Positions 7,528-16,632 of a stretch of 64,000 nt of DNA are shown piece by piece. The notes below the pieces were generated by a model. The model saw only the letters and a list, made by a program, of their open reading frames with translations. It ran no database searches and was not told where the DNA came from. Location of the stretch: contig CAZWYY010000013.1 in NCBI GenBank assembly GCA_964638895.1, positions 1-64,000 of the forward strand. Reading direction: 5' to 3'. Source of the stretch: JAFGGG01 sp964638895. Its GTDB lineage: Bacteria; Spirochaetota; Spirochaetia; SZUA-6; RPPD01. Position 1 is the first letter of the stretch; every line of letters begins with the position of its first letter. The position numbers were made by a program, and so were the translations under genes.

Positions 7528-9255
7528 ATGGAGCTTGTTAAAAGGAAATTAAAGCAAGGCATCACTTTTTTTATGCCCGTCACGGCCGCCCCCCTGATAA
7601 ATGAGATCTGGGAAAAGGAGGTGTACAACCGGGCATACTCGCTGAAGGAAAACGATATTGTGCTTGATGTGGGCGCGAATATCGGTGTTTTTTCACTCTA
7701 CGCCGCTTCCAGGGGGGCGAAGGTCTTCAGTTTTGAACCCAACCCCGAAGTCTTTGCTGTTTTACAAGAGAACATCAGGATCAATAACCTGGAAAACAGG
7801 GTCACACCTTTGAATATGGCCCTGGGCGATCATAAAGGTAAAGCGACCTTATTCATGGCGCTTTCGGAAAAGATATACGCGCCGGGTTCGGCTTCCATTA
7901 TGAGGGATTTTATTGATGATCTGGATAAAAGGTACGGCAAGAATGATTATACCGCCTTCACGGTTTCCTGCCTGCGGTTGGATCAGGCATTGGATTTACT
8001 GCGCCTTAAGATGGTTGATTTTATGAAGGTGGACTGCGAGGGAGCGGAGTACGACATCATGCAAAGCGTTCCGCAGCACAGGCTGGGAGAAATCCGCCGT
8101 ATCGCCATGGAGATCCATATCGCCTGTTACTCCCAAAAAGAGTTGTGCCGGATTTTGCGGCAAAAGGGATACGTAGTCAACGAGTTCGAAAAAGCGGATG
8201 AATCCTCCCTGACCGGTTTTTTGTACTGTACCCATTCCGCAATGGGGATAACCGCACCCGGCAAACCGGTCGCGGTTTTGTCGGTCAGGCAGGGGCAAGA
8301 CATAGATAAAGATTATGTTTTTTGTAATCAAAGCGTTATTTTTGACGGCAGCCGGAGTTTTATCACAAACGGCGGAGAGCGGAAACCCGTTTTTAAATGG
8401 AGCATAGATGAAATTAATGCCCGCAGCCAAGCTGAAAAATGGAGTTACAGGTTTACGGAACCGGGTTATCACCGGGTGACGCTCTGCCTGCGCCATGACC
8501 GTAAATCGGATTCGGCCGAAAAAGAACTCATGGTTTTACAGGCTGATTATTTTCGGGGCGGCGTTGATCATTACCTTTCACCGCTTAGGGAAGATACGGG
8601 AAGGAGTGATGCGAAATGTGTGACCTTTCATGACGGAGTCAAATTCTCAATCCGGAGTGATCACCTGCCGGCAACCAGGTTCGGACAGCTCTTGATCGAA
8701 CTTGAAATTAAAAGTTTCCCCGGTGAACCGCTCTCCGGATTACAGGAGCAGCTGCTCTTATTTGAAATGAACGGCCGGAAGATCGTCCTCGGTGAGCCGA
8801 ACGAAAAAATACTTATGGATACAATTCTTTACGGCATCGACGCCGTTTTTACCCTCACTCCTTATATTTACCGGGGTCAAAGGGAGATCAGCATCAAATG
8901 GGGAATACCGGACACGATTTCCAACATACAAGAGGGAAACAAACCGGACACGGCTCCGCCGGCCGGGGAGACCGGTTTGTATCTTTTCCGGGGCGAGAAG
9001 CTTTTTACCATCGGCGTGGATATGTTTCCCCCGGACTGGACCCCGCGGGAAATTGTTATCGATATCAAGCCTTCACAGTACCGGGGCAAAAAAACCGCTT
9101 TGTCCGGCTTTCTGTGTTACGGAAAGCGGGTTACGGCATTATCCGGCTGGAAAGATGGGGCGCGCATAAAAAAGGGCGAGTGGGAGGATGATTTCTCATT
9201 CTCGATCAACCTGCCCACGGAGAATTGTCTCAGGCTGACATGGTGGCCCGAATGA
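7528..9255 (+). CDS. FkbM-family methyltransferase with beta-rich C-terminal extension, copy 1
   Basis: A 575-residue protein. Residues about 40-235 form an FkbM-type class I SAM-dependent methyltransferase: the SAM loop LDVGANIGVFSLY near 46-58, FEPNP, and MKVDCEGAEYDIM. FkbM enzymes usually O-methylate sugars or polyketide hydroxyls. Residues about 260-575 are not part of the usual FkbM length (about 200-280 residues); they look beta-rich, with an immunoglobulin/PKD-like stretch (FKWSID...GYHRVTLCL) followed by a possible jelly-roll, and end in LRLTWWPE. The gene at 25829 has the same organisation and ending. The extension may bind glycan or the carrier-bound substrate (inference). Start ATG is 3 bases after the previous stop. 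Confidence 0.88.
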   Translation: MELVKRKLKQGITFFMPVTAAPLINEIWEKEVYNRAYSLKENDIVLDVGANIGVFSLYAASRGAKVFSFEPNPEVFAVLQENIRINNLENRVTPLNMALGDHKGKATLFMALSEKIYAPGSASIMRDFIDDLDKRYGKNDYTAFTVSCLRLDQALDLLRLKMVDFMKVDCEGAEYDIMQSVPQHRLGEIRRIAMEIHIACYSQKELCRILRQKGYVVNEFEKADESSLTGFLYCTHSAMGITAPGKPVAVLSVRQGQDIDKDYVFCNQSVIFDGSRSFITNGGERKPVFKWSIDEINARSQAEKWSYRFTEPGYHRVTLCLRHDRKSDSAEKELMVLQADYFRGGVDHYLSPLREDTGRSDAKCVTFHDGVKFSIRSDHLPATRFGQLLIELEIKSFPGEPLSGLQEQLLLFEMNGRKIVLGEPNEKILMDTILYGIDAVFTLTPYIYRGQREISIKWGIPDTISNIQEGNKPDTAPPAGETGLYLFRGEKLFTIGVDMFPPDWTPREIVIDIKPSQYRGKKTALSGFLCYGKRVTALSGWKDGARIKKGEWEDDFSFSINLPTENCLRLTWWPE

Positions 9256-9273
9256 ATGGGAGGGAAATGAGCA

Positions 9274-10608
9274 TTGGCCGGTAAATTAGTATTAGGCACG
9301 TTCAACGCGGAAAAATATTGGCGGGAAGACGGATTGGCCTGTCTGCCCGAGTTGTATGACGCGGGCGCGGCAAAGATCGTGCGCGCCATGGACGAGCTGT
9401 TGTTTCCCCTTTGTGAAAGGGGTGATGTGTTACTTACCCGTTTTAAGATGGACCCTGCCTTTAAAGACTACCTTAACAGGCTGGGTTTTCAATTTGTGTC
9501 AAACAATTTTAACCTGGAGGAAATCACTGCGGCGGCCGCGGGGCCGGGCGGGGGCTGTATTGAGGAACTGCTGAACCGCAAACGCCGTGACCCGCGACTC
9601 TTGGAGTTTCTGGGACCGGTTAGCTCCTTACACCCGTACGCCGTGCTCCCCGGTACGACGGAGACCGTAAAAAACTTCGGCTGGGAGGAGTGCCACCCGC
9701 CTTACGAGGCCGTGAAAAAGGTAAATTCCAAGGAATATTCCAATGAACTGAACGAGCGGATCGGTGTAAAAAAGTACGGAAAAATAATTCACAGTACGGA
9801 CGAATATCATGAGACGGCCGCCCGGATAGGCAACGGAAGGGGGTTCATCATCAAGGACCTGTACGGCGTATCCGGTAAGGGGAACCTGCTTGTCGCCGGG
9901 CCCTCACTGCAGAAAAGGATCGGAAAGCACCTTGCCGCGCAGGAAGAGAAGGGTCTGGCCGTCCGCTTTCTGATGGAACCGTATTTTGACAAGGTGTATG
10001 ACTTTTCCTGCCAGCTTTACATCGGCAGGACGGGGGATTCCCGCATAGTTTCGATACAGGAGATCAAGAATTATCTCTTTACCTACATCGGTTCCCTGAG
10101 CGCCGGAGATGATTTTATCTGTTTTCTTAAGGACCGGGGATACTTCGAACTAATGCAAAAGGTTGCGGAAGAACTTTACGGCGACGGATACTGCGGCGAT
10201 GTCTGTATAGACTCCATGATCCTCAAGAACGATGAGCTGGTTCCGGTGGTTGAGATCAACGCGCGTAAATCCATGGGACTGATAAATTATTACATCGACC
10301 GCTTCCTGGCTGGATATTCCGCGCGCGGATATTTTGTTTTTTTTACCGCTGTTTGTGAAGGTCGGACCGGTTTTCACGACATCCTGGAAAAGCTGGAACA
10401 TGAAGGCATCCTCTTCACCGCCGCGCGCGGTCGCGGCGTACTGCCGTTGTCGGCCAATGCCCTGTTCGTGAACCAGGACGAGGAGAAGAGTTACAAAGGA
10501 AGATTTTATTTTTCCGCGGCCGCGGGCACCCAGCATGAAAGGCAGGGGCTGGTGGACCGGACCGTCAATGCCTTTACCTCGATGGGATTCCGTGTTTATT
10601 ACCGCTAA
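9274..10608 (+). CDS. ATP-grasp domain protein, probable carboxylate-amine ligase
   Basis: A 444-residue cytosolic protein. The central part has an ATP-grasp layout: FIIKDLYGVSGKGN (lysine and glycine-rich loop near residues 190-205), LMEPYFDKVYDFSCQLYI, and the Mg-ATP motif VVEINARKSMGLINYY near residues 325-340. ATP-grasp enzymes activate a carboxylate as acyl phosphate and join it to an amine, thiol or hydroxyl. In this cluster it could form an amide or load a carboxylate onto another group (inference). It starts with TTG, supported by GGGAGG about 10 bases upstream. It is followed by a glycosyltransferase-like gene with a strong ribosome binding site. The N-terminal 150 residues show no motif I recognise. 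Confidence 0.8.
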   Translation: MAGKLVLGTFNAEKYWREDGLACLPELYDAGAAKIVRAMDELLFPLCERGDVLLTRFKMDPAFKDYLNRLGFQFVSNNFNLEEITAAAAGPGGGCIEELLNRKRRDPRLLEFLGPVSSLHPYAVLPGTTETVKNFGWEECHPPYEAVKKVNSKEYSNELNERIGVKKYGKIIHSTDEYHETAARIGNGRGFIIKDLYGVSGKGNLLVAGPSLQKRIGKHLAAQEEKGLAVRFLMEPYFDKVYDFSCQLYIGRTGDSRIVSIQEIKNYLFTYIGSLSAGDDFICFLKDRGYFELMQKVAEELYGDGYCGDVCIDSMILKNDELVPVVEINARKSMGLINYYIDRFLAGYSARGYFVFFTAVCEGRTGFHDILEKLEHEGILFTAARGRGVLPLSANALFVNQDEEKSYKGRFYFSAAAGTQHERQGLVDRTVNAFTSMGFRVYYR

Positions 10609-10618
10609 AGGAGACATA

Positions 10619-11764
10619 ATGAAAGAAGACAAGGTTACTATTTTGGCCTCGGGCGTGGCCTTGGGAGTATATATCCCGGCCCTGCTTGTCAATTATCAGC
10701 TGCGGCGGCGCGGTGTGGCGGCTGAGGTTGTTGTTCTGGAAAATCTTTTGCTGCCTGAAAAAAAGGCGAAGATACCCGCCAACAAGCAGGCCTTTCACAG
10801 GAGTTTCCGTGTCGCCCTAGCCGGACAAAAAATGGCTGTCGACCTTTGGCCTCATTATGATAAGAAGGCGCTGGCCGGGTTATTCGACGCTTGGCAGGGG
10901 GAGGGGAGGAGGAACTTTATTGTTTTTTCCGGGTTCTGGATGTCCGTGCTCCGTGAATATATCAACACGGTTCCCGGAAACGGAATGAACGTGGAGATTG
11001 TGCACATGGACGCGGATATATCCGCCTCGTGGCGGCTTTTCAGGCGGGAGACTACGGGGTTTAATAATGTCTGGCTGTTTGACGGGCGGAATAAGAAGGT
11101 GGACTATGAACTCAGGATCGCGCAGCATCCCCCCGTGCCGTACCGAAGCAGGCCGGACCGTTACGTAATTCACGGTGGCGGTTGGGGAATGGGGAACTAC
11201 CGGGAAAAAATCGCGGAATTGGAAGAAGGCGGACTGAAGCTTGATATCGTTGCCTATGAAGCGGAGGAAACCGAGAACCTTAAAGCGGGCCACAGGAGTT
11301 TCATGATTGATCCGTGCTGGTCACCCTGGATAAAGAATAATAACGATGAACACGAGTTTCCGCCCTTCGGTCAAATAACCGGCGGCCGGGCCCCTGTATT
11401 TAAAAACAAACAGGAGTATCACGATCTTTTTGACGTGATCCGCCTGAGCAGGGCGATTATCAGCAAGCCCGGCGGCGCTACCCTGGCGGATTCCCTGGCT
11501 TCAGCCACGCCCCTGGTTATACTGGAGTCTTTCGGGAATTATGAGCAACAAAACGCTGAACTATGGGAGCACCTTGGTTTCGGTATCCGGTATGATGATT
11601 GGAAAACGGCAGGTTTCTCAGGGGGTATTCTGGAAAAATTTCATTATAACCTTTTATCTGCCGCGGGTTTGGCCGTGGACTATGTCAGTGATTATATAGA
11701 CAGGAATTGCGGCCGCGCGCCCGGGGTCTTGGGACCGGGAAGGTCGCTTCACGGCGTAAATTAA
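10619..11764 (+). CDS. GT-B-fold glycosyltransferase-like protein
   Basis: A 381-residue protein beginning at the ATG that follows AAAGGAG by five bases. The C-terminal half resembles the nucleotide-sugar-binding half of GT-B glycosyltransferases (GT1/GT28 type): a KPGGATLADSLASATPLV stretch followed by ESFGNYEQQNAELWEHLGFGI, comparable to the HGGxxT...QxxNA-type region. The N-terminal part begins with a glycine-rich strand (ILASGVALGVYIPALLVNYQL) as in GT-B acceptor domains. It would transfer a sugar from a nucleotide sugar to a cytosolic or membrane-side acceptor. Donor and acceptor cannot be read from sequence. The neighbouring ATP-grasp and radical SAM genes place it in the same pathway. 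Confidence 0.7.
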   Translation: MKEDKVTILASGVALGVYIPALLVNYQLRRRGVAAEVVVLENLLLPEKKAKIPANKQAFHRSFRVALAGQKMAVDLWPHYDKKALAGLFDAWQGEGRRNFIVFSGFWMSVLREYINTVPGNGMNVEIVHMDADISASWRLFRRETTGFNNVWLFDGRNKKVDYELRIAQHPPVPYRSRPDRYVIHGGGWGMGNYREKIAELEEGGLKLDIVAYEAEETENLKAGHRSFMIDPCWSPWIKNNNDEHEFPPFGQITGGRAPVFKNKQEYHDLFDVIRLSRAIISKPGGATLADSLASATPLVILESFGNYEQQNAELWEHLGFGIRYDDWKTAGFSGGILEKFHYNLLSAAGLAVDYVSDYIDRNCGRAPGVLGPGRSLHGVN

Positions 11765-11790
11765 CCGCCGTCTTTGTAAGGAGGATTATT

Positions 11791-12963
11791 TTGCAGCCAA
11801 AAACAGCGGTCAGGTTTGACCGGAAATCGTTCGAACGTATTAAGCGGACCATACGCAATATGTCGGTGGGCAGGAGCTCCATCAGGCAGGATCCCGGGTT
11901 TGCCATGAGGCTTCCCGATGAAATCGGCATCCAGTTGACCAACAAATGCAATCTGCGCTGCCGCCATTGTTTTCAATGGAATGAGGAGGGTTTTTTCAAC
12001 AGCTTTGACAAGGGAACACAGAAAGACGAGCTTGATTTCCCGCTGATAGAAAAAATTCTGGCTCAAACGGCGGGCGTCAAATCCAACCTGTATTTATGGG
12101 GCGGTGAACCGCTTTGTTACACCCACTGGGATGAGCTTTCGTATGCCCTGGAAAAGGATCCGCGTTGGACGGTCTTCTGTACGAACGGCATCGATGTTGA
12201 GAAGAAACTCGAGTCCCTGCTGCGGGTGTCCTCATCACTCGCCATGCTTGTCAGCGTTGAGGGGTTCGAGGAAGAGCACGACGCGGTCAGGGGCCGGGGT
12301 ACGTATAAGAAGGTGATGGAAAGTATCGATCTGTTATTGAAGCTGAAAAGACAAAACAAGTTCAAGGGAGAGGTGTCCGTCAACTGTGTGATAAACGAGA
12401 GTATGATCGGGAAGCTGTATCAGTTCGCCCGGATGTTCGAGGAAAATGGCATCAACACCCTGTATTTCTGTTTTCCGTGGTACATCCCCCGCTCGTCCGC
12501 GCTGCATATGGATGCGTTCTTTAAAAAGAACTTCGGCTGGCTGCGCACATTGGACAATGACCATGCCGCGAGTTGGCATTCCTATACATACCATCTTTCC
12601 CCCGACGTGACGCGCGCGCTGACGGCCGATTTGGGCCGGGTAAGCGAAAAGGTTTGGAAAATAAGAATGCGTTACCAGCCCGCGCTTAAGCCCGGAGAGA
12701 TTGAAGGTTTTATCAGGGGTGAGGAAACCACAGCCCAGAAAAGAAGCAAATGTATCGGTCTTACCAACCGCATGAATGTCATGCCGTCGGGAAAGGTCAC
12801 CGTCTGTAAGCTATTCCCGGAATTTGAAATAGGCGACCTTACGGGTTCGGGCGTTGAAGAGGTATGGAACAATGAGACCTTCAGGCGGGTGCGTGAAATC
12901 TTAAATCGGGGACTGACCCCGGTCTGTTCAAAATGCATTCTCCTTTATCTGCACGGGGTGTAG
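11791..12963 (+). CDS. Radical SAM/SPASM domain protein
   Basis: A 390-residue radical SAM enzyme. The TTG start is set by AAGGAGG ending six bases before it; upstream in-frame codons overlap the previous gene and add no homology. The core motif is CNLRCRHC (C53, C57, C60), with WGGEP near residue 106. The C-terminus has a SPASM-like array: KCIGLTNRMNVMPSGKVTVCKLF, EIGDL, EVWNN and a final CSKC. Such proteins modify peptides or related substrates by radical chemistry, for example carbon-carbon or thioether bond formation. It lies just before the first GT2 glycosyltransferase gene (9-base gap). Substrate unknown. Confidence 0.9.
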   Translation: MQPKTAVRFDRKSFERIKRTIRNMSVGRSSIRQDPGFAMRLPDEIGIQLTNKCNLRCRHCFQWNEEGFFNSFDKGTQKDELDFPLIEKILAQTAGVKSNLYLWGGEPLCYTHWDELSYALEKDPRWTVFCTNGIDVEKKLESLLRVSSSLAMLVSVEGFEEEHDAVRGRGTYKKVMESIDLLLKLKRQNKFKGEVSVNCVINESMIGKLYQFARMFEENGINTLYFCFPWYIPRSSALHMDAFFKKNFGWLRTLDNDHAASWHSYTYHLSPDVTRALTADLGRVSEKVWKIRMRYQPALKPGEIEGFIRGEETTAQKRSKCIGLTNRMNVMPSGKVTVCKLFPEFEIGDLTGSGVEEVWNNETFRRVREILNRGLTPVCSKCILLYLHGV

Positions 12964-12972
12964 CGGATTACA

Positions 12973-14049
12973 ATGAAGACCTACAGCTTTGTTATTCCCA
13001 CGTATAATAAAAAAGCACTCCTAAAGAACACGCTTGAAGCGCTGAACTACCAGCCGGGCTACGGCTACTATGAAGCGGTTGTGGTGGACGACGGCTCGGA
13101 CGACGGCACCCGTGATTATATCAAGGAAACGGCCAGGAATTACGAGCTGAAGTATCTCTACCTGGAAAGGGATATGAATTCGTGCCGGGCCAGAACAAGG
13201 AACCACGGATGGAAGAACGCCGGGGGCGAGGTGATTGTCTTCATCGATTCGGATATAATCATCAAGCCGGATTACCTGGCGGAGCTTGAGCGCTGCTTTG
13301 GGCTTGATGATGATATCGCGGTTATCGGCAACAGGCTGATGCTGCCGGAACCGTCGACATATAAAGAGGTGACCGGCCTGGAGATCTACCGGAAATACGG
13401 CTTCGGCGGGCATAAGGATCTGCGGGAGTTCCGGTACCTTTTATACGGAGATACCTCCTACAATATCAACGCCCATGCCTACCCCTGGACGCAGTTTTAC
13501 AGTTGTAATGCGGCGCTGCCGAAGAAATGCCTGGAACAAACCGGCGGCTTTGATGAAAATTTCAAGGGCTGGGGCGTGGAGGACATTGAGCTTGGTTATG
13601 AGCTGTATAAAAGGAACATTCCTATTGTCATAAACCATAAACTGGAAGTGTTTCATCAGTATCACGGTCCGAGGAACGACCTGTCCATTAAGCCTGAGCT
13701 TGTTCCCGACTATGAAAGGAATATCGCTTACTTTCTAAAGAAACATCCGCAGTCGCTACACATGCCCGACAAGTATAAGTATGATTTTTTAAAAGGCGAG
13801 TTAAAGGACGATTCGTTTTTTAGCGAAAACGGCAAGCGGTATATCGGCGTGGATTTCAGAGACCGGTCTCAATTGGGTAATCTGAAGAACCTGCTGCTCA
13901 AGTCGATATCCAGGGATAAAACCGTCATAGTGGTTAATGACTACCTTGAAAATACGGACCTTGATATCTGGATTCAGCTTCCCAAAAAGCAGGGGCAGAT
14001 CACGGCCCGCTATTTCCCAATGTCAAAAAAGGCGGAACGGCACGGATGA
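12973..14049 (+). CDS. Family 2 glycosyltransferase, twin A
   Basis: A 358-residue GT-A glycosyltransferase. It begins with VIPTYNKKALLKNTLEAL, has VVDDGSDDGT for nucleotide binding and the metal-binding FIDSD (DXD) near residue 92. The later GGFDENFKGWGVEDIELGYELY segment is the conserved acceptor-side ED motif of the GT2/galactosyltransferase C-terminal group. After the catalytic part, about 80 residues remain, ending near DLDIWIQL...YFPMSKK. The gene at 16633 is a close paralogue with the same tail. The two flank the three exporter genes, suggesting they decorate the exported molecule. Its stop overlaps the first permease gene by 4 bases. Confidence 0.93.
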   Translation: MKTYSFVIPTYNKKALLKNTLEALNYQPGYGYYEAVVVDDGSDDGTRDYIKETARNYELKYLYLERDMNSCRARTRNHGWKNAGGEVIVFIDSDIIIKPDYLAELERCFGLDDDIAVIGNRLMLPEPSTYKEVTGLEIYRKYGFGGHKDLREFRYLLYGDTSYNINAHAYPWTQFYSCNAALPKKCLEQTGGFDENFKGWGVEDIELGYELYKRNIPIVINHKLEVFHQYHGPRNDLSIKPELVPDYERNIAYFLKKHPQSLHMPDKYKYDFLKGELKDDSFFSENGKRYIGVDFRDRSQLGNLKNLLLKSISRDKTVIVVNDYLENTDLDIWIQLPKKQGQITARYFPMSKKAERHG

Positions 14050-14849
14050 GAGTCTTTATCACGGTTATAAAACTCTACCTCAAGGTGATGATCCAATACC
14101 GCACAACCTTCATGCTTTCGCTCATCGGGGAGCCTGTGCTGTATCTGATCAATATCATTTATTTTTCCGCCATCTATGCCTACAATGGCAAGGACACGGT
14201 TTTGGGTTATAGCCTGACCCAGATGATATGGTATTTTGCCGGTATATCACTTGTCTGGCAGTGTATCTGGAACTCCACCGACAATAATATCTCTCAAAAG
14301 ATTCTATCCGGCGACCTGGCGGTAGACCTGTTGAAGCCGTTTTCCACGTTAAAACTGGAACTGGCCTATGCCCTGTCGGCGAGAATCCTGGCCGTTATGC
14401 TGGAGTTTGTACCGGTTCTGGCCATATACATGCTGCTTTTTTTCCCCGGGTTTATCACCATTTTTGTGGTAATCAAATTTTTGATCGTCATGCCCCTGTC
14501 TTTTCTTATGTTTTTTCTGTTGAACTACCTGATCGGGCTGACGGCATTTTTTATTAAAAACAATACCTCCCTGCAGACCGTCAAGTACGTGCTTATTACC
14601 CTGACGGCCGGCGGGTTCATTCCCCTGGATTTTTTTCCGCAATGGGTGCAGCGCGTAACCGGAGTGCTGCCGTTTCAATACCTTTTTTACTGGCCAATTC
14701 AGATCCTTTTAAACCGGGAAACGACAAAGGGGTGGGAAAATTTTACGCGAATCGTTTCCTGGCAGTTGTTATGGATAGCGGGCTTTTATCTTTTATCCAG
14801 GATTTTCTGGAAACGGGCAATAAGAAAATATTGCGCCGTGGGGGGATAG
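14046..14849 (+). CDS. ABC-2 family transporter permease, subunit 1
   Basis: A 267-residue integral membrane protein with about six hydrophobic segments, typical of the ABC-2 permeases that occur as a pair with a single ATPase (DUF990-like family). The N-terminal amphipathic stretch (KLYLKVMIQYRTTFM) precedes the first membrane segment, and the conserved sequence LSGDLAVDLLKPFS lies between segments, comparable to the GGNFDRLLLKPYP of subunit 2. This type of exporter moves lipids, glycans, antibiotics or peptides out of the cytosol. It overlaps the upstream glycosyltransferase gene (ATGA). It likely forms a heterodimer with the next gene product, powered by the ATPase at 15649. Confidence 0.92.
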   Translation: MRVFITVIKLYLKVMIQYRTTFMLSLIGEPVLYLINIIYFSAIYAYNGKDTVLGYSLTQMIWYFAGISLVWQCIWNSTDNNISQKILSGDLAVDLLKPFSTLKLELAYALSARILAVMLEFVPVLAIYMLLFFPGFITIFVVIKFLIVMPLSFLMFFLLNYLIGLTAFFIKNNTSLQTVKYVLITLTAGGFIPLDFFPQWVQRVTGVLPFQYLFYWPIQILLNRETTKGWENFTRIVSWQLLWIAGFYLLSRIFWKRAIRKYCAVGG

Positions 14850-14898
14850 CGTAATATTAATCCTCAACCTGTTCAGATTTTTCTTACTCAACAGCAGA

Positions 14899-15645
14899 TT
14901 GAAACTGTTACGGGGAATGCAGTACAAGACCGACTTCTTCATGGGCATATTTCTGTCCATGAGCTTTTCCAGTCTGGGTCCCCTTTTCCAGTACCTTATC
15001 TTCAGCCAGACAAGGGGATACCCGCGCTGGAACCTGAAGCAGATCATCCTATTCCAAGGTGTGGTACTCTTATGGCTGGGTATAAAAGACCTGCTTTTCG
15101 GAGAAATACGCGGTTACGTGGAGAGTATGGTAAAAGGAGGGAATTTCGACAGGCTGCTGCTTAAGCCGTATCCCCCTCTGGGCGTTATCCTGACCAGCGG
15201 CTTCTATTACCATGCCTTTGGCACGATTATCGCGGGAGCGGTAATCATTGCCGTTTCCCTTCAGCAGTTGGGACTGGTCTTAAGCTGGTGGCAACCGCTG
15301 CTTTTCGTGGGTTTCTTTGCCTGCGGCATTTTGCTGCATATGACCATAACCATATTGTACTGTATCATGATTATCAGGCTTACCCACATGGGACGGCTGG
15401 GAGAAATCATCGACAAACTGCTCCAGTTCTCCCAATATCCCCTGGATATCCTTTCCCCGGTTCTCCGCATGGCCCTGATGGTGTTTCTGCCGATCGCCAT
15501 CTGGATCTATTTCCCCACGGAGATCCTGCTTGACAGGCTTGAGGTGAACGCTTTCATGGGAGTGGCGGTGGCTCTTGCACTCTTCTTTGCCAGTCTTTTT
15601 TTATGGAAGAGAAGCCTTAAGAGATATACCAGTGCGGGAGGGTAG
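14899..15645 (+). CDS. ABC-2 family transporter permease, subunit 2
   Basis: A permease of at least 248 residues with about six membrane segments, paired with subunit 1. The conserved cytosolic segment is MVKGGNFDRLLLKPYPPLG. The start is uncertain: the first usual codon is TTG at 14899, but the reading frame is open back past 14850 and the upstream residues (ILNLFRFFLLNSRL) look like the normal N-terminal helix of this family, as in subunit 1. No ATG, GTG or TTG lies in that extension, so initiation may use a rare codon (for example ATA at 14854, 9 bases after a G-rich run). It ends 3 bases before the ATPase gene. Confidence 0.88.
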   Translation: MKLLRGMQYKTDFFMGIFLSMSFSSLGPLFQYLIFSQTRGYPRWNLKQIILFQGVVLLWLGIKDLLFGEIRGYVESMVKGGNFDRLLLKPYPPLGVILTSGFYYHAFGTIIAGAVIIAVSLQQLGLVLSWWQPLLFVGFFACGILLHMTITILYCIMIIRLTHMGRLGEIIDKLLQFSQYPLDILSPVLRMALMVFLPIAIWIYFPTEILLDRLEVNAFMGVAVALALFFASLFLWKRSLKRYTSAGG

Positions 15646-15648
15646 GTT

Positions 15649-16632
15649 ATGAGTGATAACATTATCAAAATAAAAAACTTAAAGAAGGTCTTCAAGGTGC
15701 GGGTAAAAAGTAAAGAAGGCATGTGGGCTTCGGTAAGGCTGCTGTTTAAAGGAGAGTACAAGCTGGTGACCGCGGTTGACGGATTGAGCATGAATGTGAA
15801 AAGGGGCGAGATAAAGGGGCTGATCGGTCCGAACGGTGCCGGAAAGTCCACCACCATCAAAATAATTTCTGGTATTCTTTTTCCCAGTGAGGGTACCGTG
15901 GATGTGCTGGGGTTTACGCCGTGGCTGCAGAGGAGGGAGTACGTCAGGCACATCGGCGTACTCTTCGGTCAAAAAACGCAGTTGTTTTGGGATTTACCCC
16001 CTATGGACACCTTTTTACTGCACAGGGAAATGTATAAAATACCCGAAAAGCGCTTTCGGAAAAACGTGGCGTATTTTAAACAGGTGCTGCAGCTGGAAGA
16101 GGTGGTAAAAAGGCCCGTACGGAATCTCTCCCTGGGAGAGAGGATGAAGTGCGAGCTGGTGTGCGCCATGCTGCATGAGCCGGAGCTTGTCTACCTGGAC
16201 GAGCCGACCATCGGGCTTGACCTGTTTGCCAAAGAGTCCATCAGGAATTACATCAAGCGGATTAAGAAAGAGAAAAACACCACCTTTATCCTGACCACCC
16301 ATGATCTGAATGAAATTGAAAATATCTGTGAAAACGTCAGTATCATCAATAAGGGCAAAATCGTATATAACGGGGCGCTGGAGAATCTCAGCTCCTTTTT
16401 TACAAAACGGAAGATTATCGAGGTGAAGTTTACGCGGAAAACGGACACGACGGCGCTGGGTAATTTCAAGATTGTTTCCTCCAACCCCTTTTCCGTAAAG
16501 ATCGAGGTGGACCTGACAAAAAACAAGATTCAGGACGTCGTGTACGGTATTTTTAACGTACTGCCGGTACAGGACATCAATATACAGGATGTCGGTATCG
16601 AGGATATCATAAAACAGATTTATACACGGTAA
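15649..16632 (+). CDS. ABC transporter ATP-binding protein of the ABC-2 exporter
   Basis: A 327-residue nucleotide-binding protein. Walker A is GPNGAGKST near residues 62-70, the signature is LSLGERMK, Walker B is LVYLDEPTIGLD, and the switch histidine is in TTHDLNE. The N-terminal insertion before Walker A (KEGMWASVRLLFKGEYK) and the roughly 80-residue C-terminal domain are typical of the ATPases paired with DUF990-like permeases. It powers export by the two permeases encoded just upstream. The gene ends directly against the ATG of the second GT2 gene. The substrate is likely the glycosylated end product of this cluster (inference from position). Confidence 0.95.
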   Translation: MSDNIIKIKNLKKVFKVRVKSKEGMWASVRLLFKGEYKLVTAVDGLSMNVKRGEIKGLIGPNGAGKSTTIKIISGILFPSEGTVDVLGFTPWLQRREYVRHIGVLFGQKTQLFWDLPPMDTFLLHREMYKIPEKRFRKNVAYFKQVLQLEEVVKRPVRNLSLGERMKCELVCAMLHEPELVYLDEPTIGLDLFAKESIRNYIKRIKKEKNTTFILTTHDLNEIENICENVSIINKGKIVYNGALENLSSFFTKRKIIEVKFTRKTDTTALGNFKIVSSNPFSVKIEVDLTKNKIQDVVYGIFNVLPVQDINIQDVGIEDIIKQIYTR

